64,000 bases of DNA. It comes from Sternotherus odoratus (taxonomy: Eukaryota; Chordata; Testudines; Kinosternidae). The stretch lies in NCBI GenBank assembly GCA_032164245.1, contig JAVMKO010000001.1, positions 20,559,603-20,623,602 on the forward strand. The letters run 5' to 3'. Under the pieces are notes generated by a model, which worked only from the letters and a program-made list of their open reading frames with translations, was not told where the DNA came from and ran no database searches. This document shows, one piece after another, positions 21,111 through 34,242 of this stretch; the stretch's first letter is position 1; the number at the start of each line of letters is the position of its first letter. A program made the position numbers and the translations under genes.

Positions 21111-24100
21111 AAATAAAGGGGGTATAGCTCCCTTTGATGGACACTCAGCCAGCCAGTTAGCTGAAAAATCCCTCATGGTAGCTGTTCTTTACTTGCTTTA
21201 CCTGTAAAGGGTAAAAAATTCCCTCAGGTAAAGAAAAGAAAGTGGGCACCTGACCAAAAGAGCCAATAGAAGGCTACAACTTTTTTAAAATGGGAAAGAA
21301 ACTTTCCCTTGGACTGTTGTTCTCTGGGCTGGAGGGACAGAGCAGCCATGCTATAAGTAGCTTAAGCCAGGTTTGATCATAAATTATCAGATCATACCTA
21401 GAACTACTTATCTGAACTACAATGTGTAAGTAGATCAGAATATTTGGATAGAGATGTGATTAGGGTTATTTCTTCTATTTCTTATTGACTTATGGACGCC
21501 TCTGTGCTAACAGCGGGTGCTTTTGTTTTCTTGATCAATGTGTGTCACTGTGTGTATCAAATAATATATGGCACAGTGACATGTAAGTCAGTGAATTAAA
21601 AAGCTAGTTTCTAGAACAGCATGCATAGACAATTACAAATTAATACCTCCTACCAGGCACACTAGATGCTATGCTGTATGTACAAAACCTTACAAATGGA
21701 AAAGCATTACATTAGGAATCCACATCAATTTATCTACCCACCTTGTTTTTGCCACATACTAAATGCTTCATCATTTCTGTGTGGCGGGGAATACTTGCCC
21801 ATGCAAAACCAATATAAATATTTTAATGCATTGTTTTTGGTAGCTTTGACCACTATACCACATTAAGGAGTTGGAATTAACTTACACACTAAAAATTGTG
21901 GTCATTGGTGTCTTGCAATGTTTCTGGAACTTTGCCAAAAAAAATGGGTACCATTTTTTCACTTTGCCTACAGGCTTATGGCACCATTTGACAGCTCTAT
22001 ATTATACCTCATCTAAACATGCATAAAATAAGCTTTCAAATGATATATGGCACATGTATCCCACCCTACACATGTGGGTATGTAGGATGGGTACATTAAA
22101 CTCCAAAAATAGGCCCTTTTTGGAGAATTGCCCATGTTGGCTGATGGAGATTATGTCACAGTGAGGGTTATGTTTTGTGGATTTCATGTTAAAAAAGATT
22201 TAGTTTTGGAGAGCATCAGCTGGACACCATTGAAACATGTGCTCAATGATCCCAGTTTTTATGTGGTTTTTCATTTGATAGATAAATACTTATAAAAGCC
22301 ACTCTCATGCTGCATTCATTATTGATTATCTGGCTTCCTGCTGAATGATGTACTCAACAGTTAGAAAGAGAATCAGAGACCGGAGTTAAATTGGTTCCCT
22401 GTACTTTTAAAATATATTTCAGATGGATAAAATAATGAAGTTGGATACTATAGTGGAAATAGGACACTGGGCTTTATTCTGATTTCAGTTATAGTACACT
22501 GATTTTATGTTAGTGTAACTTGAATGGAGTTAATTCTGATTTACCACAATGTAAATAAGAGGAAAATCAGACCCATTTGATATACAGCTAAAATGCAATA
22601 AATAAAATAATAATGGCATTTTGGAATAGCTCATCCCCTGTATAGAAGAGGTGCTGCTCTTCTTACTAATTCCTAGACTTGACCTTATGTGAGGAACATT
22701 CTCCTAGGCTATAAAAAGATGTCTATGAATAGTAAATATGTACAGTAAATTTACCAAACATGCTCTTTCTGCTCCTTCAGATCCCTCCTACAAAATCCAC
22801 TTCTTCCAGGAGTTTGTCCCACTGTACAGTTTCTCCTCCACATTAATTCCCTACTCCTTCCCTTTCCCAAACGATTATTCTATATTTAATCTTTGTTTCT
22901 CTTGACTCTGTCCTGTATAGTAAGCCACTCAGGGAAAGGTAATGTGTCTAGATTCATGTTTGTAAAGTGCTGTGTGCGTTAGATGTTTTATTTCAAATAA
23001 ATCAAAGTATTTTAGACAAGGATCCTTGTAAAGGAGCTGTACCCTTAAAGAAGAATAAATGTATAATATGCCAGCTGTATGGTATTTGGGTAGATTGACA
23101 TCTGCAGATTGAGGTCTGTAACAAGCTCTGTTCTATTTTTAAAAACTTCTAGTAACTCAGAGAGCTAGTTTCTTAGCCCTTACGATGTGCAGAAGGGGCC
23201 GTATTTTTTTTAAGAACAAACTATGATGTATCTGACTCAGAGTTCCTCAATGATTTTCAAAAAAAAAAATCTAAAAAATTAATCTTTGAGACAAGCAAGG
23301 CAGAAGCAGCATTTCGGAGTTGCTGAAAACAGCTTCCTTTTGTCAGCGTGTGGCATGAATATCTTACATTGAGGCCTGTAAATCTTCTTGTGGAATTTTC
23401 ATGGATACTGAATGCATTGAGTGTATTAAATGGATATTGAAATGATACATTTTACTGTTTTCTTATAAAACTGTCTGCACCATTTTGTGCAGCACAGTGT
23501 CTCAACAGCAGCATAGTGCAGTGCCAGCTACGTATGAGAGGCATTCTCTCAGATAATTCTGGTCTCAGCAAGACAGCAGGGACTTGTTAGTGTCTGGGAT
23601 GAAGAGATGGACAAACATACTGAGTTCATTAAAACTGGCAGAATTAAGAACATATGATGTCTCGCCAGATTCAGAGACTCCAGCTGAGCAGTAGAGTTAC
23701 TTTATTTCTGGGAGAGGCGTAATAGTTGACATCTTAAGGGCAATGGCTACGGCAATCTGAATTGCAGACATCCAACATGGGGCATAGTTTGGACATCCTG
23801 TATATATTGAGCACACTAAAGTGTACAATGAGGTCAACATTTTCAAATTTGGTTGCCTAGAGTTGGGCTCCGAAGCCATGTTTTGGCTGTGAAATAAATG
23901 GCCTGACTTTTGGAGGTGCCGAGCACTGTCCGCTCCCATGAAATTCAACGTTGAAGTCAATAAGAGTTGTTGTGAGTGCTCAATGCTCCTGAAAACCAGG
24001 CAACTTTTACTTAGATAATTAAGTAAACCAATGGGCTGATCCAAAGCCCACTGATGACAAAGCCCAGGGATTCCATCGCCTTCAGTGGGCTTTTAATTTA

Positions 24101-26049
24101 AACACTGTGGTCCCAAGGTGATTGGCATTGTATAAGAAACTGTATAGCTAGGTAGAGCTTCAGTCAACCAGTTGACTTAATAAATGATTGCCTAATGTAC
24201 AGTTGAGTTCATTACTGTTTCAGAGATATTATTTTCCAGGGATATTTCTAATATTTAATATGGGTAATACTACTAGAATTGGGATGAACTTTTTAACTGT
24301 AGATTAATAATATGAAATAACTACAATTCTTTCAATCTAAATTTTACATAATGAAATTTACAGGTTTTTTTTAAATGTCATTTAGTTTGCTCAGTAATAA
24401 TTTAGGACTAGATTCAACCACTATTACTTATGCTGAATAGTAGTTTATTTTGTGAGTAGTGACTGGGTAGTGACTGGGTACTCCTCAAGGAGTAAAGTAA
24501 GTATTCAGTATACGTAACACGGACAGAATCAGTCCATTAATCATTTCAGGTCACCAGGAAAAAAAATTGTACTTGCTAAAAGCGGTCAGTATTTAGAGGC
24601 TAAATATATATTCCCGATAAATCCAAGGACATCTGGCACGGTACCATAGCCTCTTTTTAAAGGATCAATATACTTTCTCTCATCTTTTTGTTTCCCTTCC
24701 TTCCCAACGACTTCTGCTGAGAATTAGCAATTGCAATGAAGCACAGTTAGCAAGACTGTTGAAGATATTCTTCCATTGGTGACATCTGGCTCCTAGCCAG
24801 GCTTCCCAGGCAGTTACAATGACTGCTTTGTAGTTACCTCATGCTCTGTCATACAGTTAAGCCTTTAGGATGCTGGGAGGCTGTCTGGGCTACTTTACCC
24901 TCCTGGGAGCCATTACCTTGATAAATGTGATGCTGCACATTCAGAAATAAAACACTATACGTTCAGAAACAAATGTGTCATAAGTTTTGACTTTATTTAT
25001 ACAGCAAAACTAATTTTATTTTTACAATTGCATTTCAAAGTGATCCTGAATAGCTGTGTAAATGCGGCATACATTTTTGCCTTGCTCCTCAGATCTACTG
25101 ATGTCCTGTCATGCAGTTCACTTGTGCCAGGTTTTTTATGATGATAAAGTACTTCCTGTAAGGAAAGCCTAGACAAAATAGGCTTAGTTAGCCGGTAAAT
25201 AAAAAGCTTCCTTAGGAACAGGGCCTGTTTTCCATTTTATCAGGTCTCTCCTGAAGATTATACATCACTTTTTGTTTGGAATTCATTATACTTTTGTAAA
25301 GTGGCAGCTTTGCCATCCATTTTATGCTATCAGATTCTTGAAGTGAAAAAACTGTCTAACTAGGCAGACAGTATGCCTGCTCATTGGAGCTTTGCAATAT
25401 ATGTTCTTTTTTTATTGCTTTACTTAGCTTTAATCTGCAGTTTTTCATGTTTACCAGATCAGCAAATAATCAGGGTCTTTAGATTCCTTCTGCATTTATT
25501 TTATTCTTCCTTTCCAAAAAAAAAAAAAAAATTAAATGCATCTATTTAAATAGCTCTTACTACTATATGCAAAATACAAAAGAAATGTAAATAGTTTCTT
25601 CGACTAATCCACATCTGCCTGAGTGTAATTACTGGATGCATGCTGGTTAAGCACAAAATTTTTGAAAAGCCAGCTTTTTTAATTAGGCACATGCATTGGT
25701 CAGAGTAAAATTAAAATGGAGTTCTACTCAAAAAAATTGACTGTGTAAAATGGCACCTGAATATTTAACAGCTCTGATTTTAGCTTGTATTTAAAATCAC
25801 CTCTATTTACCTGAGTGGGGAGGAGGCACGAAAGGTTTTTCTTTTTTTCCTTTTACTCCTATTATCCCATCAGAACAAGCAAACTGGAATAGTGAACTAG
25901 CTTCTTGCACATCAAGAGTTCCAGTTGCAGGCCAAATTTTATCCTCAAGCATATATGTATGGTATAAACCTTTGTAACCTTATTGGCTTTAGGGGGTTGC
26001 ACAAGTGTAATTAAGAGCAGAATTATTCCTGTGAAATCTTTAATATAAT
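21111..26049. other. Long AT-rich intron, no recognised feature
   Basis: About 4.9 kb without a supportable gene. Runs of A at 23260 and 25517, some generic old-repeat phrases (for example around 24410), and short frames without domains. Confidence 0.5.
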
Positions 26050-26290
26050 GCCTGGTCTAAAGAAAATAGTTAGGTCAACCCAGATACATCACTCAGGGAT
26101 GTGAAAAATCCACAGTCCTGAGTGACATAGTTAAGCCAACCTAGTTAAGCCAACCTAGCTCCCTTGTAGACAGTATTAGGTTGATGGAAGAATTCTTCTG
26201 TCAACTTAGTTACCACCTCTAAGGAGGTGGATTACCTGTGCTGACAGAAGAACCCCTCCTGTCAGCATAGGTAGAGTCTGTACTGAAGCT
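26050..26290. mobile_element. MITE of the CCTGGTCTAMA family
   Basis: It starts GCCTGGTCTAAAG, holds several AGCCAACCTAG and CTGTCAGC/GCTGACAG blocks, and fades out near AGAGTCTGTACTGAAG. The related, better preserved copy is 39243-39491. Confidence 0.55.
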
Positions 26291-26392
26291 TTGTGAGGCT
26301 CTCTTGATGGGCAGGTGTACCAAAAGCATCTCTGTATTCACATCCTACCTATCCTATATAATAAAAGACTAAGGAAGTTTGTCCAAAGCTGT

Positions 26393-26463
26393 CATGCGCA
26401 GTAGAGACATCCCGGATGAACGGCATGCTGGGAGGTGTAGTTCGGCAGCATAACATGGCTGCC
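26393..26463 (-). promoter_or_regulatory. Promoter-like motif cluster carried by the Helitron
   Basis: On the minus strand AACTACACCTCCCAGCATGC (26442-26423) is nearly the vertebrate ZNF143/Staf promoter motif (ACTACAACTCCCAGCATGC type). AACATGGCTGCC (26452-26463, + strand) resembles a YY1 core, and CATGCGCA (26393-26400) an NRF1 half site. Such trios sit in CpG-island promoters of housekeeping genes, so this may be a captured host promoter. Motif matches are by eye. Confidence 0.5.
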
Positions 26464-26739
26464 TCGCGTGCGCCTCCACGAGGGAAGCAGGGTCTGGATC
26501 AGGGGGCTCGGGGAGCGTGGGCAGGAGGGTGGCTGGGTGCAGGAGGCACAGGCAGGGGGCTCTGGCCGGGCGGGGTGTGGGAAGGGGGCACTGGGCCGGC
26601 GGGGCAGAGGCACCCGGGCACGGCATGGCCAGCTGCGCCCAGCCTAGCCAGAGCGGGCCGCCTTCCCCATGCTGTTTGGGGGATGGGAGGGAGCAGGCTG
26701 GGCTATTGGGCACATGACGAGGGGTGAGGGGCCGTTGGA

Positions 26740-27185
26740 GTGGGGGAGGGGGAGAGAGCTGAGCGAGTGGGGGGGCGTTGGAGGGGGGAAGTGGGAGAGA
26801 GCTGAGCGAGTGGGGGCTGTGGGAGGGGGGAGAGAGCTGAGCGACTGCGGGGGGCATTGGGGGGGAGAGGGGAGAGAGCTGAGCGAGTAGGGGGGCCATT
26901 GGAGGGGGGAGGGGGAGAGAGCTGAGCGAGTGCAGGGTCTGTTGGAGGGGGGAGAGAGCTGAGCGAGTGGGGGGGCATTAAAGGAGGAGGGGGAGAGAGC
27001 TGAGCGAGTGGGGGGGGCTGTTGGAGAGGGGAGGGGGAAGAGAGCTGAGCGAGTGCAGGGTCCATTGGAGGGGGGAGAGAGCTGAGCGAGTGGGGGGGCG
27101 TTGAAGGGTGTGGGGGAGAGAGCTGAGCGAGTGGGGGGAGCCTTTGGAGGGGGGGAGGGGCAAGAGAGCTGAGCGAGTGGGGGGC
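26740..27185 (+). repeat. Helitron minisatellite, about 11 units
   Basis: GAGAGAGCTGAGCGAGTG recurs about eleven times with spacing of roughly 36-45 bases, separated by GGGGGG and TTGGAGGGG blocks. It creates long spurious Pro/Ser-rich frames on the minus strand. The same core occurs inverted in the Helitron at 61001. Confidence 0.92.
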
Positions 27186-27549
27186 CGCGAGCTGTTACCG
27201 TTGGCCTGTGTACACGGGCTTTTACACTAGTTATTGTAATAATCCAGTAATAATCCACCTGGTGAAGTGTCATTTGAAAACTCATAACTCGCTGGTCAGC
27301 AGTATCGTGGTGAATTGTAGGTAGCAAAAGTCTATATAAAGTAATGAAATCCCCCTGTTTGATCTTCTTAGCACATGTTCAAAACCACACAGCAGAAGTA
27401 TCCTGAAAAAAGAAATGTGTTTACCTCGTTTTACAGAACGGCTGGGTGAAGGCTGTAGCTATACAGAGACACTCAGGATGTGACCTGTATGTTCTTAAGC
27501 TGTATGCGAATGGCCCAGGTTAAGAGCTACAACAGCAAAGCACTGTGAG

Positions 27550-28174
27550 CAGGGGTGAAAGTAACTGAAGCGTCTTACACATGGGCTGGGCTTACACTGG
27601 GCTGCGGCCAGCTCTTGCCCCCGGAAGGGGTGGGGCCTCGGGCAGAAGTGGCGGGGCTAGGGGATCAGAGCCAGCCCCAGCCCAGCCTCCATACCGGTAA
27701 GAGGCCTCCCCTGCCCCCCACTCCCCTCTTCAGCCCAACCCCACCCCACCCCTCGGTGGGGGCTCCAGCGGCAGTTTAAAGGGCCCGGGGCGGTAGCGGC
27801 GGCGGCGCACCGAGATTTTTAAATAGCTATCAGAGCCCCGCCGTAGCCTCCCCATGGCTCCGGCAGTGGGGCTCCGCAGGGACGGGAGCCTTGTTGCTGG
27901 AACCCAGGGAAGTGGCGGCGCGGCTCCGATAGCTGTTTAAAGAGCCCGGCGTGCCACTACTGCCCCAGGCCCTTTAAACTGCCGCCGGAGCCCCACCGCA
28001 GCCTCCCCCAGGCTCCCACAGGGGGGTCTGGCAGCAATTTAAAGGGCCTGGGGCTCCAGCCTCTGCTAGGAGCCCCAGGCCCTTTAAATTGTGCCTGGGG
28101 AAGCCGATCCGGTACGGCGCATCGGTTCTTGCTGGTATGCCGTACCGGGGCGTACCGGCTTACTTTCACCTCTG
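27550..28174. mobile_element. GC-rich hAT element (625 bp) with 8-bp TSD
   Basis: The ends CAGGGGTGAAAGTAAC and GGCTTACTTTCACCTCTG are inverted repeats. Flanks ACTGTGAG (27542-27549) and GCTGTGAG (28175-28182) agree at 7 of 8 bases. The interior is GC-rich with repeated TTTAAAGGGCC blocks and CGTACCGG near the right end. No transposase. Confidence 0.87.
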
Positions 28175-28182
28175 GCTGTGAG

Positions 28183-31100
28183 GCACCAAAGGTTACAGGG
28201 CAGGCGATGACACAACCTCTCGTGGGTCTGGACTGCATGCGACACAAGGTTTCCAGCCAGAAGCAAATGTTAGTGCAACAAAAGGCACTTTGCTCTTTGA
28301 ATCCGACTAAGAAAATAATGCTTGCTAACAGCTGTGGAAGAGGGTGCAATGAAACACAACTATAGTGTGTTTATGGTATCCATCTTTGAGGCTGAAACTT
28401 GATGTAGGCGCTGGGTACCTGCCATCCACTAGTTATTAGCAACTTGGCAGCTACATAGAGTTTGATGACAGGAGCTAGGTAGCTTTCTGTATGTGGAGGA
28501 GGCCAAGAGCACAGGACTTCCATATCAGTTGCGGAAGAGCTATTTAGATATTCTGATGAGCTGCTCAGTGTTCCATTATAGCATCAACCAGAGCTGATTG
28601 CATAGAACTTCTTTATAGACGCAGCCACGGATTTATGGATCTCTCAGAAGCTCTTTCCATTTCACTGTGCCTGTTTAATTTGATGGGTGACCGCAATAAT
28701 ATTGTTATTAGATAGATCTGTTTTAAAGCTAATAGGAGGGTCAGAAGCTTTAAGTATACAGCTCTCTTCCAATCGATATCTGTTGCTTTTATAGATATGC
28801 ACTCCTGGGAGATTATGTCCTGCACATTTTAGCAATTGATTCAACATTCATTGTAAAAGAAGTAAGTTATACCTTGTTGTGGCAGGTACTTTTAATAGGC
28901 CAGTAAAAACAAATAGAAGGCATTCATCTTACTCTAAAATCTCCCTTAACATTTGATTACAACTGAGCCATATCATTTCCTTTTTAAACGTGATTGGTAT
29001 TAGTAGGAATAAGGGCTAAGATTTTGAAAAAGGAAAATCAGGCCACTGATTTACGAGCCTAAATATGGATGTAGGAGCCTCACTGTAGTTACTTTTTAAA
29101 ATCTTATCATAGAGATATGGGACAAGCTCTAAAACCACATGATCATTTACAGTTGTTTGCTTGGTGCAACACCCAATGTGAGCAGACAATGTCTGAATTT
29201 CCTCATACTTTGATCTTCCACCCCATCTTAAAAAGCTATATCTGTCCAGGCAAACGTAAAGCACTATTTAAATGTAGGGCTAACTTCTGCTCTGTGACAC
29301 CAGCATAAAGTCACCATAACTCCTCTAAAGCCAATGAACTAAAATCTGTAGTCACATCTACATAATAGAGCAGAATCTGGCCCAGTAATGTTGGGAAAGG
29401 ATAAGTACATGGCAATTCAGTGTGTGGCTAAACACACCTTCTAAAATCTGCTTCTCCTTTGTTTTTATTTTGTTAGTTCCAAAGCATATACAGTGTTTGT
29501 AGATCATTTTCTTTAAGTTATTTTAAATATACAGTTTGGGCATGAGAGCAGGAACAGATAAATAGTTAGAGGGAGACTCACTGGAAGAAGTGAATTGGAA
29601 ATATATCTGAAGGAGGAGAGCACTACTGCTTGGTAACCAGGAAGAGGGAGGGATGGTCAGGGTGAAAGAAGTAACAGAGATGTTAATTGGAGAAAAAGAA
29701 AGGGAATTTCAAGACAAATGAATATATGCTCAAGTATAAAATCTAGGATTAAGAGCAAACGAAATCTTAGAGGTACATAGGAGCAGGGTGGTACAGATTT
29801 ATGGAGCCAAATTCAGAGGTGATGTGCATTGACTTAGGTCTACTTTACACTACACATTTAGATCAACATAAGGAAAAATAAACGACACGTGACTAGTCTT
29901 CCTAAAATATATTTTTAAACTTTGCCTGATTATAACATTGACTCTTCAGTGCTGACAAACAATGCCCTTTGCTGTCAAGGGCTGGACTTCTCTGCTAAGC
30001 AAACACTGCTAGTTGTGTGTTAGTTTTGTCATGTCACAAGGACCCAGGAGACATGACTTTGGGATTAGTGAGGAGCAAGCCTCAAAGGGTCTGGAAACTG
30101 GGTCTGGTTTTGAGAAGCTCCTATATCTCAGAGGCTTATCTGAATTACTTGAGATTTTATCCTCCTTCATGTTCTATGGCCTGAACCTCTTCTCCTGCCT
30201 CTCTGGGTACAGTCATGTTCAGCTGCTTTTTCTGGATCGTACTCTATAACTCATGCCGCCATCCATTGTTTCTCCTCCAGTCCATGCTTTGCATCTCCAC
30301 TTTCTCAACCTTCAATATTCCCTTCTCCATGTGAGTTTATAACATGGACATTGTGGGTCTCAGAAGGTTTAGAACTCATTGCTGCATCAAATGTTATTTT
30401 CAGATTCCATTAACTCCATGACTTTCGAATTCAGAATGTTTACCTAACACCCTATAGAAGTCCAAGAAACCTTAAAAGAGCAGCTGACCCAGAAAAGACC
30501 ACACAGTCATTTGCAATTTTCTGATGATTGGTTTTGGTTTGTCTTTTTTTGCTGGGGGGAAGAGAGGGAATAGATTCCGGAGATGGGGATTTTTATCTGA
30601 ACCTTTCAGATTTGGCTCTGAATTTTGGTTAAATTTTTCTTGGGTTGTTCTTTTTCCTGGCAGTTTTGCCCACTACTGAATTAGCCGGTGTGGTTTCCTA
30701 GTTTATGAAGACAATATTATTTTGAGGATTAAATTGTGACTAACCCTGCATGCATGCATAAGGGGAAGAACAAGTAGGCACAAGATGATTTCCCTACCCC
30801 TATGGAGTAAATAGCCTTAATCCAAAGCCCTTCTCCACCTGAGCAGGAGGATAGCAAGAGAGGAGGAATGAAAACAGGGCCATGACCACCACATCTCTGT
30901 GCGCTAGTCAGCACTCTGGAAAGGAAGAAAAAAGATGCATTGATACAAAAGTTGCAAGAGGGTTGCTCTGGCCCTCGCTATTTGGAATCATTTTGCTTGA
31001 CTCTGGTACCTGAACGGTATGTGCTACGCCTGCCCCTACTATGTGCAACAGTTACGGAGGAAGATATTAGAATAGAAAATTCTATTCACAGGCATTTTTT

Positions 31101-31317
31101 TACACTTACCCATTCCATCCACCTTATTTGTGAAATATAGAACTATTTCCAGAACAATTCTAACAGGATTTGAAAAGATCTATCCAGATGAAAGAACAGT
31201 GCCCTTTTTTGTAAATTATTTTTACACAATGCTCCTTTTAATTGAAATGTGATCTTTTAGGAGAGCTTCTTTAATAATACACATACTTGAAAATTATCTT
31301 ATGAATGATAGTATCAG
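28183..31317. other. Intron with one MITE scrap
   Basis: Mostly AT-rich sequence. Around 29835-29900 TTAGGTCTACTTTACACTAC with TAGATCAACATAAG looks like a scrap of the MITE family at 39243. No coding content is supportable. Confidence 0.45.
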
Positions 31318-31402
31318 AGGTGTAGCTGACATCTTAACCCACGAAAGGTCATGATCCCTAAAATCTGTTAGTCTATAAGGTGCTACAAGACTCTTTGTCG
31401 CC
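31318..31402 (+). mobile_element. Penelope-type fragment
   Basis: CCCACGAAAGGTCATGAT and CTGTTAGTCTATAAGGTGCTACAAGACTCTTTGTCGCC match the element end family seen at 7726 and 20536, in a single non-palindromic, diverged copy. Confidence 0.7.
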
Positions 31403-31569
31403 TTAGTAATGATAGTGAATTGTAATGACTTATAGTTAATTAGGACAATATTAGCTAATAATGGGGACTCACTGGGCCAGCTCCTCGTATCTAAGTGGTG
31501 CTTAAAGGAACACTTGAACAAGTCAACTTGAATTTTTTTGAACTAATTAAAAAATACATTCTGATATTA

Positions 31570-31830
31570 TTTGTATTATGGTGGCATCTAGAGGTCCACA
31601 ACTGATAGCAGAGTACCATTGTAGTAGGACAGAAAAACAGGGAGACAGTGCCTGACTCAACTGGAAGTCTAAAGGCAAGACAGCCAAAGGGTGGGATGGG
31701 AAATAGACACAGAAAGGCAGTGTAATTTTCCCATTGTCATGCAGTAGGCCAGTGGTAGGGACAAGGAACAGACCCAGGTCTTCTGAGTTCTAATTCAATT
31801 CCTTGTCCATTAGACCATATATGGAACAAA
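31570..31830. repeat. Ancient dispersed repeat B / MIR-like tail
   Basis: TGGTGGCATCTAGAGGTCC..., AGACAGCCAAAGGGTGGGAT and GACCCAGGTCTTCTGAGTTC form an old repeat related to 16940 with a MIR-like end. Class uncertain. Confidence 0.45.
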
Positions 31831-33640
31831 CTCAAGACCAGTGCATGAGCGTAATTGCCACCATGCTAGTTCATGAAATAGGAAGTGCAGTTGAGAATCA
31901 ACAAAACTATGAAACTGACTCTGCACAACCTGCCATCAAATGCACAGGAGTCAACAAACGGGGGGGGGAGGGGGAAGGGGGAAAACCAAAGATTTTTTTC
32001 CCCCTAGTTACTTTCACTAACAACGTTAGGTGTTATTTGTAACAACAGTAGGTACAAATATATCTGACAGAATGGTGACTTTCAAGTTAACTGTCTCTTT
32101 AATCGTGTTAGATACATGGCATTCAAAGTCTGATCTCTTTTATAAAGAAGTTTTCAAATAAAGATTAAAGCAAGAACTAAATTGCAAATAAAAATGAAAT
32201 GCAGCAGTTGTCACTTTTATTCAGTACAGTATTTTGTTTACTTAATTTCTAAAAAGTCAAATTTAAAACTATAAATTGTCTGCAGCATCTGTGTAAGTCA
32301 GCATCACTCTGTTCTCACAGAGCTTCCTATGCATTTCTGTATAACTAAACTTCCTCTTTCAACCTGTATTTTATGAGACCTTTTTATGATGCACATTCAA
32401 GCAGTATGTGTCATTCTCTGGATATTATTCTCAAACATTTAAGCAAAATCTGTCAGCATTTGGTTGCTTGGTCCCCCCTTTGAAAAAATCTCTACATCAA
32501 TCACACTTATGCACGTGAATTTTAAAGGTATGCAATTAACTGCTGTCAGGTTGCTAGGCAGTCTGATCATATGTGAACTGACCAATTCATTTTTACATAC
32601 ATAATATTCTTTCCTTTCCCTATAGTGGCATCTTGTTCCTTTTCCTCTACTCACTTGATTAAATTTGTGATTAGGGTGCTTCCAGGAAACAATATCATAA
32701 ATTCATTGAAAGCAATTCCAGTAAGTTAAAAACATCCTAATTTCATTACTGAATCTTGAGGTACCATTAAAACATAAAATTGATAGTGCATATTATTTTA
32801 GCTCAAATAATTAAGCTATGTATCTGGCAGTGAACCTAGAGCTATCATATTTTATTAGTGCATAACTGAATTGCAGAAAAATTAAAATATTGTCACAGCA
32901 CTACTGTAGCCTGATGATTATTCTGACCACACAGCCATTTTCTGCATTATAAAAGATGCATGCTGTATTAGTTTTATTGAAAGTGGATACAAAATTAGGC
33001 TACTAAGTACTTTGACTATTGTGTGGATAAATACGTTGCTATTTATTTTATTCCAGGCTATGGCCTGTAGGTTCTACCATAATATGAATATTTATAGATA
33101 ATCATAAATATATTGACCAATCTTGGTCATGGGAAGACACCTATGTCTACTTAAACTTATTTTTGAACTACTTTTCTTCAGTAGAAAAAGGCTGCTACAT
33201 GAGCAGAATGGAGATCCATGAAGCCAATGTTGACCGAAAGTAATGAGGTATAGTGCTTAACCATAAAAAGTCATAATTTGGCAATAGCTGGCGCACAGTG
33301 ATATTAGATAAACCTTTGCCTATACTCAGAATAGAAAATAACCAGAGTAATCATGTGATATGTGGTTCTTTAAAGGCAATGGGAGAGGTCCCATTCAATG
33401 TAGGGTGATTATTTCTCACACAAAACTTACATGTCCCATGAATTTTTAGCCCCACGTCGTTCTCCACGCCACCCCTCCTGCAGACACCACAAAATCTGAT
33501 ATTGTTCAAATTAAAATGTTCCTGACATATTTGTCCATTTCCTAATTTTAATTATCTAGTAATCCCATTCTGTCTGTCAAATCTGATACCAAAGTAGTGT
33601 ATGTTAGATACAAAAGAGTAGATGGAGACTCCAGTAAAGG
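31831..33640. other. AT-rich intron, no recognised feature
   Basis: A G-run at 31962 and otherwise AT-rich sequence. No domain in any frame and no splice-flanked exon seen. Confidence 0.5.
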
Positions 33641-33654
33641 ATTATATGAACAGT

Positions 33655-33960
33655 GCAGCCGAATGGAGCATCCAAGGGCGTTTAGCACCCACCGGCAGGC
33701 AGCTTCTCCCCTCCACCCCAGCGCTTCTTGCCTCCGGCAGTCCTGCCTATCAGCTCCTCCCCCTCAGCTGTTCCGCAGCATGTGGGAGGAGTTTGGGGGA
33801 GGTGGGATGAGGTGTGATCAGGGGAGGGAGCGGAACTGGGCAGGAAGAGGCGGGGTGAGGGTGGGGGTATGGGGAAGGAGTGGAGTGGAAGGCAGGGACT
33901 GGGGCGGAGTGGGGGGTTAAGCACCCCCAGGGCAAGGAGGAAGCTGGCATCTGTGGCAGG
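33655..33960. mobile_element. GC-rich turtle MITE-like repeat
   Basis: The segment from AAGGGCGTTTAGCACCCACC to GGGTTAAGCACCCCCAGGGC with GAAGCTGGCATCTGTGG at the end is a turtle repeat I recognise by its TTAAGCACCCCCAG terminus. The ends are loosely inverted. It creates spurious open frames on both strands. Confidence 0.55.
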
Positions 33961-34242
33961 AGCAGTTTGGAAGAGCTATGATTGTGATATGAGGAAATCT
34001 GGTGATTAGTTTGAGAAGCATCATAGAGCTGTGATTGTGCTAGGAGACGATCTGGGGCTGAATCCCGTTTCCTCTTCCCCCACCCCTTAACCTCATGTGT
34101 ATGATCAAAGGAAAGAGATTTGTACGTACCTTGAGTTTCCAGAGTGCATAATTTCACTAAGGAATTGTGTAGCATGTGCAAGTAGCAGTAAACTGAGGTT
34201 TTATTGCCTGGGGAATTATAAATAGTGTGTGGGGGGGAATAT

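Larger units (their letters stand above)
26352..27230 (+). mobile_element. Non-autonomous Helitron, complete, 879 bp
   Basis: The 5' end is TCCTATATAATAAAAG directly after host A. The 3' end is CTAG directly before host T, and 11 bases upstream of the end there is a 16-bp hairpin GCCTGTG-TA-CACGGGC (27204-27219). These three features define Helitron rolling-circle transposons, and the 5' sequence resembles vertebrate Helitrons such as those of bats. There is no Rep/helicase gene. The interior holds a promoter-like segment (26393-26463), a CpG-rich block and a minisatellite. Confidence 0.92.

Noticed and set aside
26740..27185. CRISPR-like regular repeats
   Set aside because: Units are contiguous degenerate minisatellite repeats inside a vertebrate Helitron, without unique spacers or cas genes.
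26369..27327. Long Pro/Ser-rich open frames on the minus strand (176 and 227 residues)
   Set aside because: They are translations of the Helitron minisatellite (about 40-bp units) and change frame with unit length; no domain or splice context.
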